From Simmondsia chinensis (lineage: Eukaryota > Streptophyta > Magnoliopsida > Caryophyllales > Simmondsiaceae), in NCBI GenBank assembly GCA_018398585.1, contig JAGTTD010000001.1:3722501-3786500 (forward strand): 64,000 nt of DNA, written 5' to 3'. The notes below the pieces were generated by a model. It ran no database searches. It was not told where the DNA came from and saw nothing but the letters and a program-made list of their open reading frames with translations. Below, one piece after another: positions 34,806 through 45,908 of the stretch (position 1 is its first letter; every line of letters starts with the position of its first letter). Both the position numbers and the translations under genes were made by a program.

Positions 34806-35450
34806 TTGGGTCTTTTACTTAAAACTACTTAAATTTTAGGTACAATTTTTGAAAATCTACCTACAATTTCTAATTTTTTAAAGTTGCACTTAAAGTTTAC
34901 AAAATTATTCAATGTTATACTTTAATGCTAATTTTTTTCGATAAATATCGGTAAAGCCGTAGAACAAGCCGGCAACTTGAAAAGACGAGGCCTAAGCCAC
35001 CCCGTAAACGGAAGTGGGAACAAAAAACAAAAAAAAAGTAACCAGATCAAACAAAGAATAAATAGGCACAAAAAGCACACCATCCAAACACGACACAACA
35101 GACACTAAGCACAGGCCAGACAAGACATGCAAGAACAAGCTCAGATGGGGATCTGAAACGAAGGAGAAACCAGTTAGTTTTTACTAACGTGATATTTAAA
35201 AAAAATTTTTTAATATAAAAATAGTTTTTGAAATATTTACAAACTTTTAAGATATTTAAAATATTTTTTTAAGTTTGAAATGTAAATTTAAATCTTTTAA
35301 AATTACTTTCTTTTCTTTCAAATGCCACGTCAGCAAAAAACAAACGAATATTAACAACATTAACACTGAGGTGTGACATTGAAAAATTTTATAAAGTTAG
35401 GTAATTTTTAAAATTATATCTAAAATTTAGATAATTTTCAGTAAAAATTC
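34806..35450. mobile_element. MITE family B copy interrupted by an L1 3' end
   Basis: Left end ACTTAAAACTACTTAAATTTT and right end AAATTTAGATAATTTTCAGT are inverted. The family phrase TGTGACATTGAAAAATTTTA is at ~35372. The middle (34932-35175) is an inserted minus-strand L1 3' region that ends ACCGATATTTATCGAAAAAAA. Confidence 0.55.
34932..35175 (-). mobile_element. L1-type LINE 3' end inside MITE B
   Basis: On the minus strand a T/G-rich untranslated stretch ends CGGCTTTACCGATATTTATC followed by an A run, the hairpin-like 3' end typical of the L1 copies here. No coding part is left. Confidence 0.5.
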
Positions 35451-35908
35451 CTAAATTTTTTTTAATGGTCCAAATTTATATACAAACGAGTTAAATAGCA
35501 TCTGGGTTTCATATGATCCATAACCAATCAAATCAATCTAATCTAATTTGCAATCACAATAGATATTTGAATGGCAGTGTCGGTACATTTTTGGACTTTT
35601 CATTCTATTATCCAAAAAAGACACTTGGGTGTCAATAAGTCGAGCTAAGCTTGTATGTACGAGTTGTCTGTTTTACATTACGATTATGTTATTAATTATC
35701 GGAAAAAAAAAAAGTTCCGGGCTCACTTGGGCTGAGTCAAGTTGACTCGTTTAGTTTAATGAGCAAAGCTTGAGTCTAGTAAAGCTCGAGCTCATAGGCT
35801 TGAGAGTCTAAATAAGTTTAAATTAATCTAGTTTAATACACTTTATTAGTCTATATATGGCTAATTAAATCAGTAAAGAGCTTTGGTGAGCTGAACTTGA
35901 ACTTAAAC
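35451..35908. other. AT-rich DNA with degenerate GAGCTTGAG repeats
   Basis: From 35640 the sequence is built of AAGCTTGAG, GAGCTCA and CTCGTTTAG words; it resumes after the Gypsy element at 41635. This shows the Gypsy element inserted into it. No gene. Confidence 0.4.
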
Positions 35909-38900
35909 TGTCACGGGTCCGAACCGCTTCGCACCAGAGGCTTGTCATGACACTATCATGGTCCGGCCTGGGTATGCGCCAGCGCTTGTCATGAAATTGT
36001 GAAGGTGTTCGCCAGCGACTATGTCAGGACACTGTCTAGGTCCGGTACTTTTGCTTGTCTTGACACCCGATAGAGTTTAGGACATATTGGGTATTAATTC
36101 AAATAAAAGGACACGCTTGGAATTATTGTAATGTATTAGAATAATCTAGAATCACCTAGAAAAGCGGTAACTAACTCCGCTCCTCCCTTTCCTGCCTTTT
36201 TTGGATGATGGTTATTTCCTGCTCGTTTTTTGAATAAATGTAAGTAGTTATAAATAGAGGATATCATACTTGTAATAATCATCCAATCAAATATTAATGA
36301 AAGCTCTCAATTAACCCATCCCAATTCTATCTCTCTTTTCTCATCTAATTTCTTCTTTTCTTGTCTTAAATTCTCAATTTCTCTTAAACCTCTAAATTCA
36401 TTGATCATCTTTGATCCTTGAGTTTAGGTCACAAAATCAAGAACGTGACAAGATGGTATCAGAGCCATCTTCTGATCACGAAGCTGGCCATCACTCGTAG
36501 TACACGATCCGCTGCAACAATGTCAACATCTGGGGAGACGGCTGATTCTCATGTTCAACAAAGAATCAAGTCAGTGGAGAAACGTTTGGAGAGATTGGAG
36601 ATGATCTCTGAAAATCAAGTCAAGATTAGCAATGAGCTCAAGACATCCGTAGATTCTCAAGCCCGGATCACTGAGGATCTAAGGTCCACATTGGAAACAT
36701 TGAATGCCACCATGAGGAGGTTCACAATCAGCCAGGAAAAGTGACCAGCGGTAGAAATACCGGCGGCCACAGCCAATACCAACGCTGGAGGTTCTGGAAA
36801 TTACGTTCGTTTGGGAGCAAATGGCCTAATTCCTCCAACACCACCTCTGCCGGAGCTCAGGAACGACCGTGTTCCCTCAGGGACAAATGAAGATGGAGAG
36901 AACAGTGAATTCAATGGCAGTAACCGCACTTGGAGTTCGCATCACACGGCCAAACTTGATCCACCACGTTTTGATGGATCCAATCCAAGGGGCTAGACCA
37001 GGAGACTTCTCAAATACTTTCGTTGGTATCAAGTGTCAGCAGAGGAATGGGTGGAATTTGCTTCTAACCACTTACCAGAGCACGGGGACGCTTGGTATCA
37101 AGCTCTAGAGCTCAAAAATCCGGTGATCACTTGGCAATTTTTCATAGATGAGCTTTGTAAAAGGTTTGGCATTCGATCTCCTCATGACATTGTGGAGGAA
37201 TTCAGCAAAATTGTCCGAAACGGTACAGTGGAGGACTACATCATACGTTTTGAAGAACTTAAGAGCTGGATGTTGATTTATCATCCAACTCTAACGGAGG
37301 CCTACTTCATCTCCAGCTTTATCAGTGGCCTCAAGCCCGTGCTTTGAGCCTCAGTCAAAGCCGCACGTCCTAATGACTTAAGTTTGGCGTTTGAGCAAGC
37401 CAAGCTTCAAGACATTGCTATCGCTGAGATCCATGGCACTAAAGGGTCCGGACTGGCTATCGCTAGGCTTGGTTCCAGTGTCAAGACAATGTCCAGGGCA
37501 CAAGCCGGACCGTCTGTGTCCTTCCAGGGCCTAGCGCACTCCTACGGGTCCGTGTCAAGGCCCGGAGGGGCCAAGTCAGGCCCAGCTGCTTTCTCAGGCT
37601 ACGGCGCACCAAGGCGCTAGCCCGGTCAGCGTTACAAGTGCAGGGAGCGATATTTCCCCTGACATGTTTGCAAGCCCAAGCAACTCCAAAGCATGGAGGG
37701 GCAAGAAGAAGTGGAAGAGGAGCAGGAGGAAGAGGTCCAAGAGGAGGAAGAGGCTCAAGAGGAGGAAATAGGGGCGATGGAGATCTCCCTTAATGCTCTA
37801 TCAGGGCGCATTACTCATAACACCATGCGCCTAAGGGGATCCATCAAGAAACAGGCCGTTACGATCCTCATTGATAGTGGGAGCACTAATAGCTTCCTTG
37901 ATGCAGCCGTGGTCCGTGAGTTGAGGCTAGAGACAGTACCAACGTTGGTGATGACTGTCACCGTAGCTAACAGTGAGAGCCTAATGAGTTACCAAAAGTG
38001 CACGGGTGTCAATTGGAAGGTTCAAGGCACCACTTTCATTGATGACCTACGTGTGCTTGAGCTACGGGGTAGTGACATGGTTTTGGGAGTTGATTGGTTA
38101 CAACGTTATGGCCCTGTGACCATTGACTTCACAAACCTCCATTTCTCTTGCTTCAAGGAAGGCAAAGCAATACAGTTGCAAGGGACGGCTGAGCAAGCAT
38201 CCTTGCACTCCATTTCTGAGCGTGGCATCACTCGGTTCTTAAAGAAGCAAGCGAGGTGTGTCCTAGGCCATCTCTTTATGGCCACGGGAGTAGAAGAATC
38301 TGAAGTAGAGGTTCATCCGGACATAGCGCACCTGTTGCATTACTATGAGGATGTGTTTGACATTCCCAAAGGGCTGCCTCCACCTCGCACCCATGATCAT
38401 GGCATCCCTACGCTGCCAGAGGCCAAGCAGGTTAACATTAGGCCCTATCGGTACCCTCACAATCAAAAAGATGAGATTGAAAAGCAAGTAGAAGAGATGC
38501 TCAAGACCTTCATTATTCAGCCCAGCCGGAGCACTTTTGCTTCACCGGTTCTTTTGGTCAAGAAGAAGGACGGAACTTACCGCTTTTGTGTAGATTACCG
38601 TCAGCTCAATCAGATCACAATCAAGGATAAATTTCCTATTCTGGTTATTGATGACCTCTTGGATGAGTTCCAAGGTGCAGCGGTTTTCTCCAAAATAAAC
38701 CTCCGGGCCGGTTATCACCAAATCTGGGTTAGGAATGAAGATCGCCACAAGACAGTCTTCCGTACACACCAAGGGCATTATGAGTTCCGTGTCATGCCCT
38801 TTGGGCTCACAAATGCCCTTGCCACATTCCAAGCCCTAATGAACGAGGTTTTCGCCCCATTCCTAAGGAAGTTCGTTTTGGTATTCTTTGATGATATCTT

Positions 38901-41620
38901 GATATATAGCCCTGAGATGCGGGCGCACTTGAAACACCTGACATTGGTCATGGACACGCTCCGTGCCCATAAGTTGTACGCCAAACGCAGCAAATGCATG
39001 TTCAGACAGGACCATGTTGAGTACTTGGGACATATAATCTCACAAGAAGGTGTGGTCACTGATGCGGCAAGGATAGAGGCTGTGAGAGATTGGCCCGTGC
39101 CAACCAGTGTCATAAGCCTCCGTGGGTTCCTTGGTCTCACAGGATACTACCGGAAGTTCATCAAAGGGTACGGTACTATGAGCAAGCCCTTAACTAGTCT
39201 CCTCAAGAAGGGGGCCTTCCTATGGAACAATGCCGCTCAAGATGCCTTTGAGTCCTTGAAGTCAGCTATGATGACAGCGCCCGTGCTAGCACTGCCGGAC
39301 TTCAACGAACCATTCGTTTTGGAGACTAACGCATGTGATGTGGGAATTGGGGCCGTATTGACACAGAGAGGCAGACCTTTGGCTTATCTCAGCCAGGCAC
39401 TCAACCCACACCACTTGGGCCTGTCAGTATATGAGAAGGAGCTCATGGCCATGATCATGGCCGTCCAAAAATGGAGGCACTACTTGCTAGACAATCATTT
39501 CATCATCAAGACTGATCATTCTAGCTTGCGCCACCTCCTGGACCAACGCATCAGCACCAGGCTACAGCAAAAAGGGGTCTCCAAGTTGATGGGGCTTAGC
39601 TATAGTATCCAATATCGCAAGGGTGCTGAGAACCGTGCCGCAGATGCCTTGTCAAGGCGTAGTGAAGGTCCGGACCAAGCAGCGCTGTCCCAGCTAACCA
39701 CGGTCACTCCACTTTGGGTGCGTGAGGTTAGCGATAGCTATGAAGGTGTTTCCCAAGCCTCCCAACTCCTTGCCCAGCTAGCCCTTGATCCCAAGGGGCA
39801 ACCTCCGTTTTCTCTTCAGCAAGGAATCATCCAGTACAAGGGGCGCATCTATGTGGGTGAAAGCGCAGCAGTAAGAGACAAGGTCTTGCACGTCCTTCAT
39901 GATTCTCCAGTGGGGGGACACTCTAGGATGACTGGCACTTTGATGAGGATCAAGAGCATGTTCTATTGGCCACGGCTCAAAGACAGTGTTCAAGATTGGG
40001 TGCGCAGCTGTGATGTATGTCAGCGCACCAAGGGGGAACATGTGCCCTACCCCAGCTTACTTCAGCCGCTGCCTGTGCCAGAGTAGGCCTGAGCTAGCGT
40101 CAACTTGGATTTCATTGAAGGCCTTCTAAGGTCTCAAGGGAAAGACGTGATCCTTGTTGTAGTAGACCGGTTCATCAAGTACGCTCATTTCTTGACCTTG
40201 GCGCATCCCTACACAGCAACACGTGTGGCCCATCTCTTCTTGGACCACATATACCATTTACATGGGCTGCCAAAGGATATAGTATCAGATAGGGACTCTT
40301 CATTTCCAAGCTTGTTCTGGAAAGAGCTCATGTGCCTTGCTGGAGTGGACTTGCACATGAGTAGCTCTTATCACCCACAATCAGATGGGCAAACGGAAAG
40401 AGTTAATCAATGCCTTGAGAACTACCTCTGTGCCATGGCTCTCCTCAAGCCCAAGCTATGGGCGCAATGGATGCCTTTAGCTGAATTCTGGTACAATACC
40501 AATTATCACTCCTCATTGAAGACTTCACCGTTCCGGGCCTTGTATGGTTATGAGCCACGCCTCCTGGCTTGGGACATACCATGCCACTCCACATCCCTTG
40601 ATGTGGAGGACTTTGTCATAGAACGAGGCAATATGATCAACATCCTCAAAGAAAACTTGAAGGCAGCCCAACACCGCTACAAGCAAATGGCAGATTTGAA
40701 GAGGACTGAGCGCACATTTGAAGTAGGGGACATAGTGTACCTCAAACTTTAGCCTTACCGTCAGACTTCCTTGGCTCTAAGGAAGAATTTGAAGCTGGCA
40801 GCACGCTATTACGGACCATATCCAGTCTTAGCAAAGATTGGAACGGTTGCTTATAAGCTTGACTTACCAGAAGGGACCTACTTACCAGAAGGGACCTAGA
40901 TTCATCCAGTCTTTCATGTGTCCAGGCTTAAAAAGAAGAATGGGCAATGGGCACAAATCAGCAACGAGCTTCCACATTGTGACTTGGAAGGGGACCCTGA
41001 AGTGACGCCACAAGAAGTGCTCCAGCACTGCACCGTGACAAGAGTTAAGAAGAAGATTGCTCAAGTATTGATTCGTTGGAAGAATCTAGCATATGAGACT
41101 TGGGAGGATTAGACCTTCATTCGCAAACAGTTCCCTCACTTCAAACCTTGAGGACAAGGATCGCTTCATGGGGGAGGCAATGTCACGGGTCCGCACCGGT
41201 TCGCACCGGAGGCTTGTCATGACACTGTCATGGTCCGGCCCGGGTATGCACCAGTGCTTGTCATGACATTGTGAAGGTCCGCCAGCGACTATGTCAGGAC
41301 ACTGTCTAGGTCTGGTACTTTTGCTTGTCTTGACACCCGATAGAGTTTAAGACATATTGGGTATTAATTCAAACAAAAGAACACGCTTGGAATTATTGTA
41401 ATGTAATAGAATAATCTAGAATCACCTAGAACAAGCGGTAACTAACTCCGCTCCTCCCTTTCCGGCCTTTTTTGGATGACGGTTATTTCTCGCTCTTTTT
41501 TTGAATAAATGTAAGTAGTTATAAATAGAGGAGATCATACTTGTAATAATCATCGAATCAAATATTAATGAAAGCTCTCAATTAACCCGTCTCAATTCTA
41601 TCTCTCTTTTTTTATCTTAA
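35909..41620 (+). mobile_element. Ty3/gypsy chromovirus, 3' LTR truncated
   Basis: 5' LTR 35909-36450 (542 bp, TGTCACGGGTCC to GAACGTGACA, TATA box TTATAAATAGAGG near 36250). Primer site TGGTATCAGAGC at 36454-36465. Polypurine TGGGGGAGGCAA precedes the 3' LTR, which starts at 41181. The 3' LTR lacks roughly the last 100 bases, breaking off near 41620 in CTCTCTTTTTTTATC. TTAAAC lies before the 5' LTR and after the break. The coding order protease, RT, RNase H, integrase, chromodomain marks a chromovirus. Its ~5.7 kb size suggests the Reina clade, as inference. Confidence 0.88.
36520..41149 (+). pseudogene. Gypsy gag-pol with chromodomain, disabled
   Basis: Gag starts at 36520 (MSTSGETADSHVQQ) with a coiled coil (KSVEKRLERLEM), then a retrotransposon gag core (EEWVEFASNHLPEHGDAWYQ). 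Stops interrupt it near 36745, 36996, 37347 and 37620. Protease core ILIDSGSTNSF is near 37875. RT is intact in 37693-40086, with VFFDDILIYS near 38885. RNase H has VLETNACDVG, where an Asp is expected in place of Asn. The integrase zinc finger CDVCQRTK is followed by a TAG near 40086. The integrase core is 40105-40752 (VSDRDSSF, YHPQSDGQTERVNQ). A C-terminal chromodomain (VLIRWKNLAYETWED) lies at ~41010-41110. Several stops look like C-to-T changes (TGG to TAG, CAG to TAG). Confidence 0.85.
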
Positions 41621-41902
41621 ACTATCTTAACTAGGTCGAGTTTGAATGAGCCTACGTATAAGTTAGGCTTAGCTCAAGGCTCACTGAACAGGGTTCAAGC
41701 TGAACCAAGCTGAGCTCAAGTTGCTTCTTTTGAAAAGCTAAGTTTGAGCTTGAAATATCCAAATTCAACACCCTCCAACTTGAGCCCAAGCTAAACTAAA
41801 GATTCTTAATATATATATGAGTGACTGATGTTTGGAAAAATCATGAATATATCACCCGACATGTAGTATAGGTTATGCCCTTAGACCAATTTATTACCAA
41901 CA
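41621..41902. other. Degenerate GAGCTCAAG repeats continuing the Gypsy target
   Basis: Same word composition as 35640-35908 (GCTCAAGGCTCACTGAAC, CAAGCTGAGCTCAAG). No gene. Confidence 0.4.
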
Positions 41903-42040
41903 ACAACAATCCCAATGTTTCACGGGCTCTCGCTTGCGTAGGTTCGGGGGGGGGGGGGGGGGGGGGGGGGGGGTAGGATGCACGCAGCCTGACCCCATCA
42001 TGGTGAGACCCTGACGAGATGTTGTTTTCGAGGACAGACT
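41903..42040 (-). mobile_element. Tail-only RTE/SINE copy with a 28-base G run
   Basis: Minus orientation: AACAACAACAATCCCAATG, then a homopolymer of 28 G at 41946-41973 where other copies have GGTCTGGGGGGGTGG, then ATGCACGCAGCCTGACCCC and TTGTTTTCGAGGA. No 5S head. Confidence 0.65.
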
Positions 42041-43102
42041 AGTTCATCACCCTAAGCCCTAATCTAAATATTACTCTAAACTTAGTGCTTGTATCTTAAG
42101 CCTCCTAAATTATTGTCATAGTAGAATATAATGACGGAATACGAATAAAGCTACCCTGAATTCATTCCCTGAACTATCCTCAATTGAATTGACATCTTAG
42201 TATAGAATTTATTACTTTTTTTAATTAATTGTCCAAATAATCAATAAAACCCAATTCCAACCACTCATTAACAACTAAATTCGATTTAACTCCGATTCCT
42301 TATGGATAAGACATCCATATATCTTACTAAGTTATGGCAATCTAGTACGCTTACAAGTACGCGGTTTTAAGACACACTTTAATACCGAGCTGAAATTAAT
42401 GAAAAATTGCGAATGGCGACAATTGTGTGTAATTAATGAAGGTTATGTCAAATTAATGAGAGAAAGTGCAAAATTAACAAATATCTACGTTAGGGTTTTT
42501 GAATTCTTGATGAATTAATGTTTTGACCAATCATATTATCATTTTAGTCCTTCTATCTTATCCAAATTGTCTCAATGGATTAGTTAGATGACCATTACCA
42601 AAGAGAAGTGAAGCTTCTCCAAGTAATCAATTGGATATTAAAAAGACACAGGAAGTATGAATTTATGAGAAGTAGAAATTTGGTTTTTTATTTGGCTGTC
42701 GGAAAGTTGGCGGGATATGCGAAGTGAAAATTACTTAATAATCTTCCATTTTAAGAAAGTTTTATTTCTTATTTTTGATAACCAAACACTTTATGCCTAT
42801 CTTCTAATAAGTTGACATAAGATTCGACTTTAGTTATACAAATTCAATTCATGTAGCAACAGAACAAGACCTAAGAAAATTGAAAGAATGAAAAAGTTGT
42901 TTAAGTGTCCAATTTTCTAATTGAGAAAGTTGGAGAATAGTTTTCCGATTTACAATAATCGGGTCATCAAATATTTAAATTGAATATTTTTCCTTTTTAA
43001 GGGAAACTTGGTAAATTTTTTGAGTCTAAACGCTCTTCCATTGTGCAGTTAAACCAACTAAACACACACAAAACTAATAACCGGAGACAAGATACAAGTG
43101 TC
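42041..43102. other. AT-rich intergenic DNA, no feature recognised
   Basis: No conserved frame, no repeat that I can tie to the families above. Confidence 0.45.
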
Positions 43103-43305
43103 ATACTCAAGGCCGGTCCTGACATTCTCAGGGTCCTGAACAAAATTTTTAAATGAGGCATTTCATATATAATAATATTTATCTTAAAACATATTGATAT
43201 TAACAATTGTTATTTCAAAAATTACGACATCTAAAATTTGGGGCACCTAAAATTCGGAGGCTCCAAGTGGTTGCTTGGGGTTATATCCGGCCCTAGCCAC
43301 ACTTC
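43103..43305. mobile_element. hAT-like MITE with GGCCGG termini (family E)
   Basis: Left end AAGGCCGGTCCTGAC and right end TATCCGGCCCTAGCC form an inverted repeat. Inside are GGTCCTGAACAAAATTTTTAA and CTCCAAGTGGTTGCTTGGGG. A diverged relative is at 53288-53545 and a fragment near 51730-51830. Confidence 0.5.
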
Positions 43306-43709
43306 CACCATGTACCTCTTTGCACGAACTTAGGAACTAGATAATTAAATATGAATCTAGAAAATATAGTGCATAAATTTAGATAGCATGTGTTCAGTTA
43401 ACCTAATAAGTAAATGAACCTAATACTTCAGTTTGACCAAATTGTGAAAAAAACTCATTTTTTTTATAAATACTTTCTAAAAAACACATTTGGAAAAAAC
43501 TATTTCAATAGAGGTATTTTTATTTAAAAAAATTATTTTTTTCTTCTATTTTTATTTTAAAGAAGAAATGTCATGTTTCTGCTTTTGTTTAAAAAACAAA
43601 AAGTCCACTTCTACTGTATTAAAAAATACATTTAGCCTAATAGACCCTAAGTGACGCATAAACCAAGTTAACATCACCATTTTCAAAAAAAAATTATATA
43701 CAAATTTTC
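43306..43709. other. AT-rich DNA, possible MITE at 43395-43655
   Basis: Bounded by AACCTAATAAGTAAATGAAC and TTTAGCCTAATAGACCCTAAG, with A/T-rich arms that could pair. Too degenerate for a firm call. Confidence 0.3.
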
Positions 43710-43845
43710 TTTTACGACAACCAAGTGCCTCGAAGAGGATTCATGCCAATGCAAGGTTTAGGGAGAGTACGATATACGCAACCTTACCTCTATAGGAGAG
43801 TTGTACCCTGTAAAAAGGTTGTTTTCGAAGGATCCATAATTTAAT
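43710..43845 (-). mobile_element. Tail-only RTE/SINE copy, diverged
   Basis: Minus orientation: ACGACAACCAAGTGCCTCGAA, ATACGCAACCTTACCTCTAT and AAGGTTGTTTTCGAAGGA. No 5S head. Confidence 0.55.
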
Positions 43846-43979
43846 TTTTTTAAAGCATCCTTGGAATTAGTTGTTGGGCATTGCCCATCTCCTGCTTCAT
43901 TCATTGAGCCTCGCAGTCAAGGTGGTCCTGTTCATTTCGATTTTTTTTTGTTTTTTTAAAATTTTTGTGAATGATTTTT

Positions 43980-44262
43980 TTAAATGGGTATCTCATAAAA
44001 AAGCAAAGCAATATTTCTTGTATCCCAAGGACTCTCACCTAAGCAGGGTCTAAGGGGTGGATGTACACAGTCTTTCCCCTTCCGACACCCTGAAAAGAGG
44101 TTGTTTCTAAGAACCCCCAACCTAAGGAGTGTAATACGAGGACTTCTCAGGAGGTCACCCATCTTGGTATTACTCTCGCTCAATCACACTTAACTTCGGA
44201 GTTCTAATGGGATCCAGTGTTTGCATGTTGGTACCTTCTTAGGTTAAATGGGTATCGCATAA
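43980..44262 (-). mobile_element. 5S-headed SINE copy 4 with 19-bp target duplication
   Basis: TTAAATGGGTATCTCATAA at 43980-43998 and TTAAATGGGTATCGCATAA at 44244-44262 (one mismatch). The element between is minus-oriented. Its head is 5S-like (opposite strand: GGATCCCATTAGAACTCCGA, AGGATGGGTGACCTCCTGA, AAGTCCTCGTATTACACTCC) and its tail is the shared RTE type (GTGTACATCCACCCCTTAG). The TTG end is eroded. Confidence 0.85.
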
Positions 44263-44527
44263 TTTATATAATTTTTTAGTAGCTATCCATGTTTATATAA
44301 TTTTTCAATAAGAAAATAAAAAATAGTTATAGTCCATAAAGAATTGTACATTAATGCTACATATACCTAATTTATGTACAAGCTATCGGATTTCTTATTT
44401 TTATTTTTTGGATCATTGCAAGCCGTTGGAGTTGACATAGTGACTATGCCACCCATCTCCGAGTTAGAGGTCTTACATTTGAAACTTGGTGTCGTTTTTG
44501 AGAAAAATATTGCATCCTTCTTATTTG
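44263..44527. other. AT-rich spacer with a tRNA-like scrap
   Basis: At 44398-44490 GTTGGAGTTGACATAGTGAC and AGAGGTCTTACATTTGAAACT resemble a tRNA-type A and B box pair, possibly an old SINE. No gene. Confidence 0.3.
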
Positions 44528-44809
44528 TTAAGGAGCCAACTGTTCAAAAACATTATAAGTTGATCGATGAAAGTCTAACATTAGTTTTATACTGACCATT
44601 CATGCAAGTACCCATTAGATTTTAAGCGTAGACAATGCATATGTCCACTCATACCTTGTGCTCAAAATATATTAATATTTAGAGTGAGAGCTGTTGGAAT
44701 TTGAACTCATAATCTCCCGGTCGATAAGACTCAGATAGCATATCACGGAACCAACTCTTTCAAAAGTTATGCTATTAAGTGAAGGTTCAAAAATAATTTT
44801 ATACTGTAA
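44528..44809 (-). mobile_element. TRIM family 1 element, diverged
   Basis: Left LTR near 44528-44597 (GAGCCAACTGTTCAAAAAC ... TTTTATACTGACCA) and right LTR near 44742-44809 (GGAACCAACTCTTTCAAAAG ... TTTTATACTGTAACA). The interior keeps CATACCTTGTGCTCAAAATA and GATAGCATATC where the primer site sat. Same layout as 16302-16604. Confidence 0.6.
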
Positions 44810-45017
44810 CAATTACATAAAAAATTAGGTAGATATCCAATAATATATAGAGGGGGAATGTCACATTCAAATATGGGAATGAGAGGCATGGGGAGATTCT
44901 GTGGAGTGCATGGCAACAAGAGCACCCAGTTGAGGCTCTCATTTTTTTGAATTTCTTGTCATTTTCTCCTTTTGTTTTTATTGGGCCTCACAATTCGTGT
45001 GAAATTTTGCCGGAACT

Positions 45018-45170
45018 GTTAAGGACTACACATGTAAGTCTAGTAGAATCTCACATTAGAGTTGTTTGAGAAAAGAGATCAATATATAAGCTTACTAAGT
45101 TACCCCCGCCAACTTATATGTGGATCTCATGTATGTCAATTCCGAGGGTCAGACTTATATTTGACTTACA
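45018..45170 (+). mobile_element. Solo LTR of TRIM family 2, diverged
   Basis: Starts TGTTAAGGACTACACATGTAA and runs through AACTTATATGTGGATCTCATG to GGGTCAGACTTATATTTGAC. Plus orientation. A second scrap lies at about 45550-45605. Confidence 0.55.
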
Positions 45171-45225
45171 AGTTGTGCATATATAATGCTTTGTTAGGCT
45201 AAAGTGCCTCAAGAATTGTGCTCAA

Positions 45226-45546
45226 TGTAGATGTCAGAACTAGATCTGATCAAAATGAGAAGAAAGAGAGAAAGATAAACAATAACACAAAGAAGATCAC
45301 TGATAATAGCAGAGAGTTTTCATTATATTCTAAAAATGGAGGACACTTATACACACCGAGTTAGAATCCTAAACAAAATATATATAGCGGACAAAACAAA
45401 CCCTTGCCAGCCAAAGGGTAATACTGGGTCAGCTCGTAAATAAAGGTCCATATTAGTGTCAGGCTATGGTTTTGGGCCCAAAAGGCCCCTCCGCTCCACC
45501 ACAGGCCTCTGCTTTGAGACTTAAATTCGAGGTACATCACAACAGG
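45226..45546 (-). mobile_element. Possible solo LTR
   Basis: TGTAGATGTCAGAAC at the left and GTACATCACAACA at the right give TG...CA ends. On the minus strand it includes GTGTGTATAAGTGTCC and a CT-rich leader. I see no target duplication. Confidence 0.35.
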
Positions 45547-45595
45547 CTTAACATAAGTTGAAGTAAAGTTTTATTTTAAAACCAGTCGGCATTAG

Positions 45596-45742
45596 CAGCT
45601 TACTTAGGAACATAAGGAACATACTCGGTGCCTCAAGGGCTCTCGTCTACGCACGGTCTGGGGGGGCGGATGTACTCAGCCTTCCCCCTTCAGGGTGTTA
45701 ACCTGAAGAGAAGTTGTTTCCCAATGCCCAAACAGCTTACTT
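45596..45742 (-). mobile_element. Tail-only RTE/SINE insertion with 10-bp target duplication
   Basis: CAGCTTACTT at 45596-45605 and 45733-45742. Between them: CTCGGTGCCTCAAGGGCTC, GTCTGGGGGGGCGGATGTAC, CCTTCAGGGTGTTAACCTGA, stopping at GTTGTTTCCC. No 5S part. Confidence 0.7.
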
Positions 45743-45908
45743 GATTTATATAATTCAATGATTGTTATGACCAAAAACAGTAACAAACGATTTTTGAATA
45801 AATTTATAAGGTAACATAAAGTAAGTGCGCTCCCCATAAATTTTATACTTGGAATAAGCTTCTTAAGCTGAAGTTAAAGTAATCCAACAATCTTTTTTTT
45901 TTTTCCCT

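Noticed and set aside
38263..40041. Minus-strand frames across the Gypsy pol region
   Set aside because: Shadows of the conserved plus-strand RT, RNase H and integrase.
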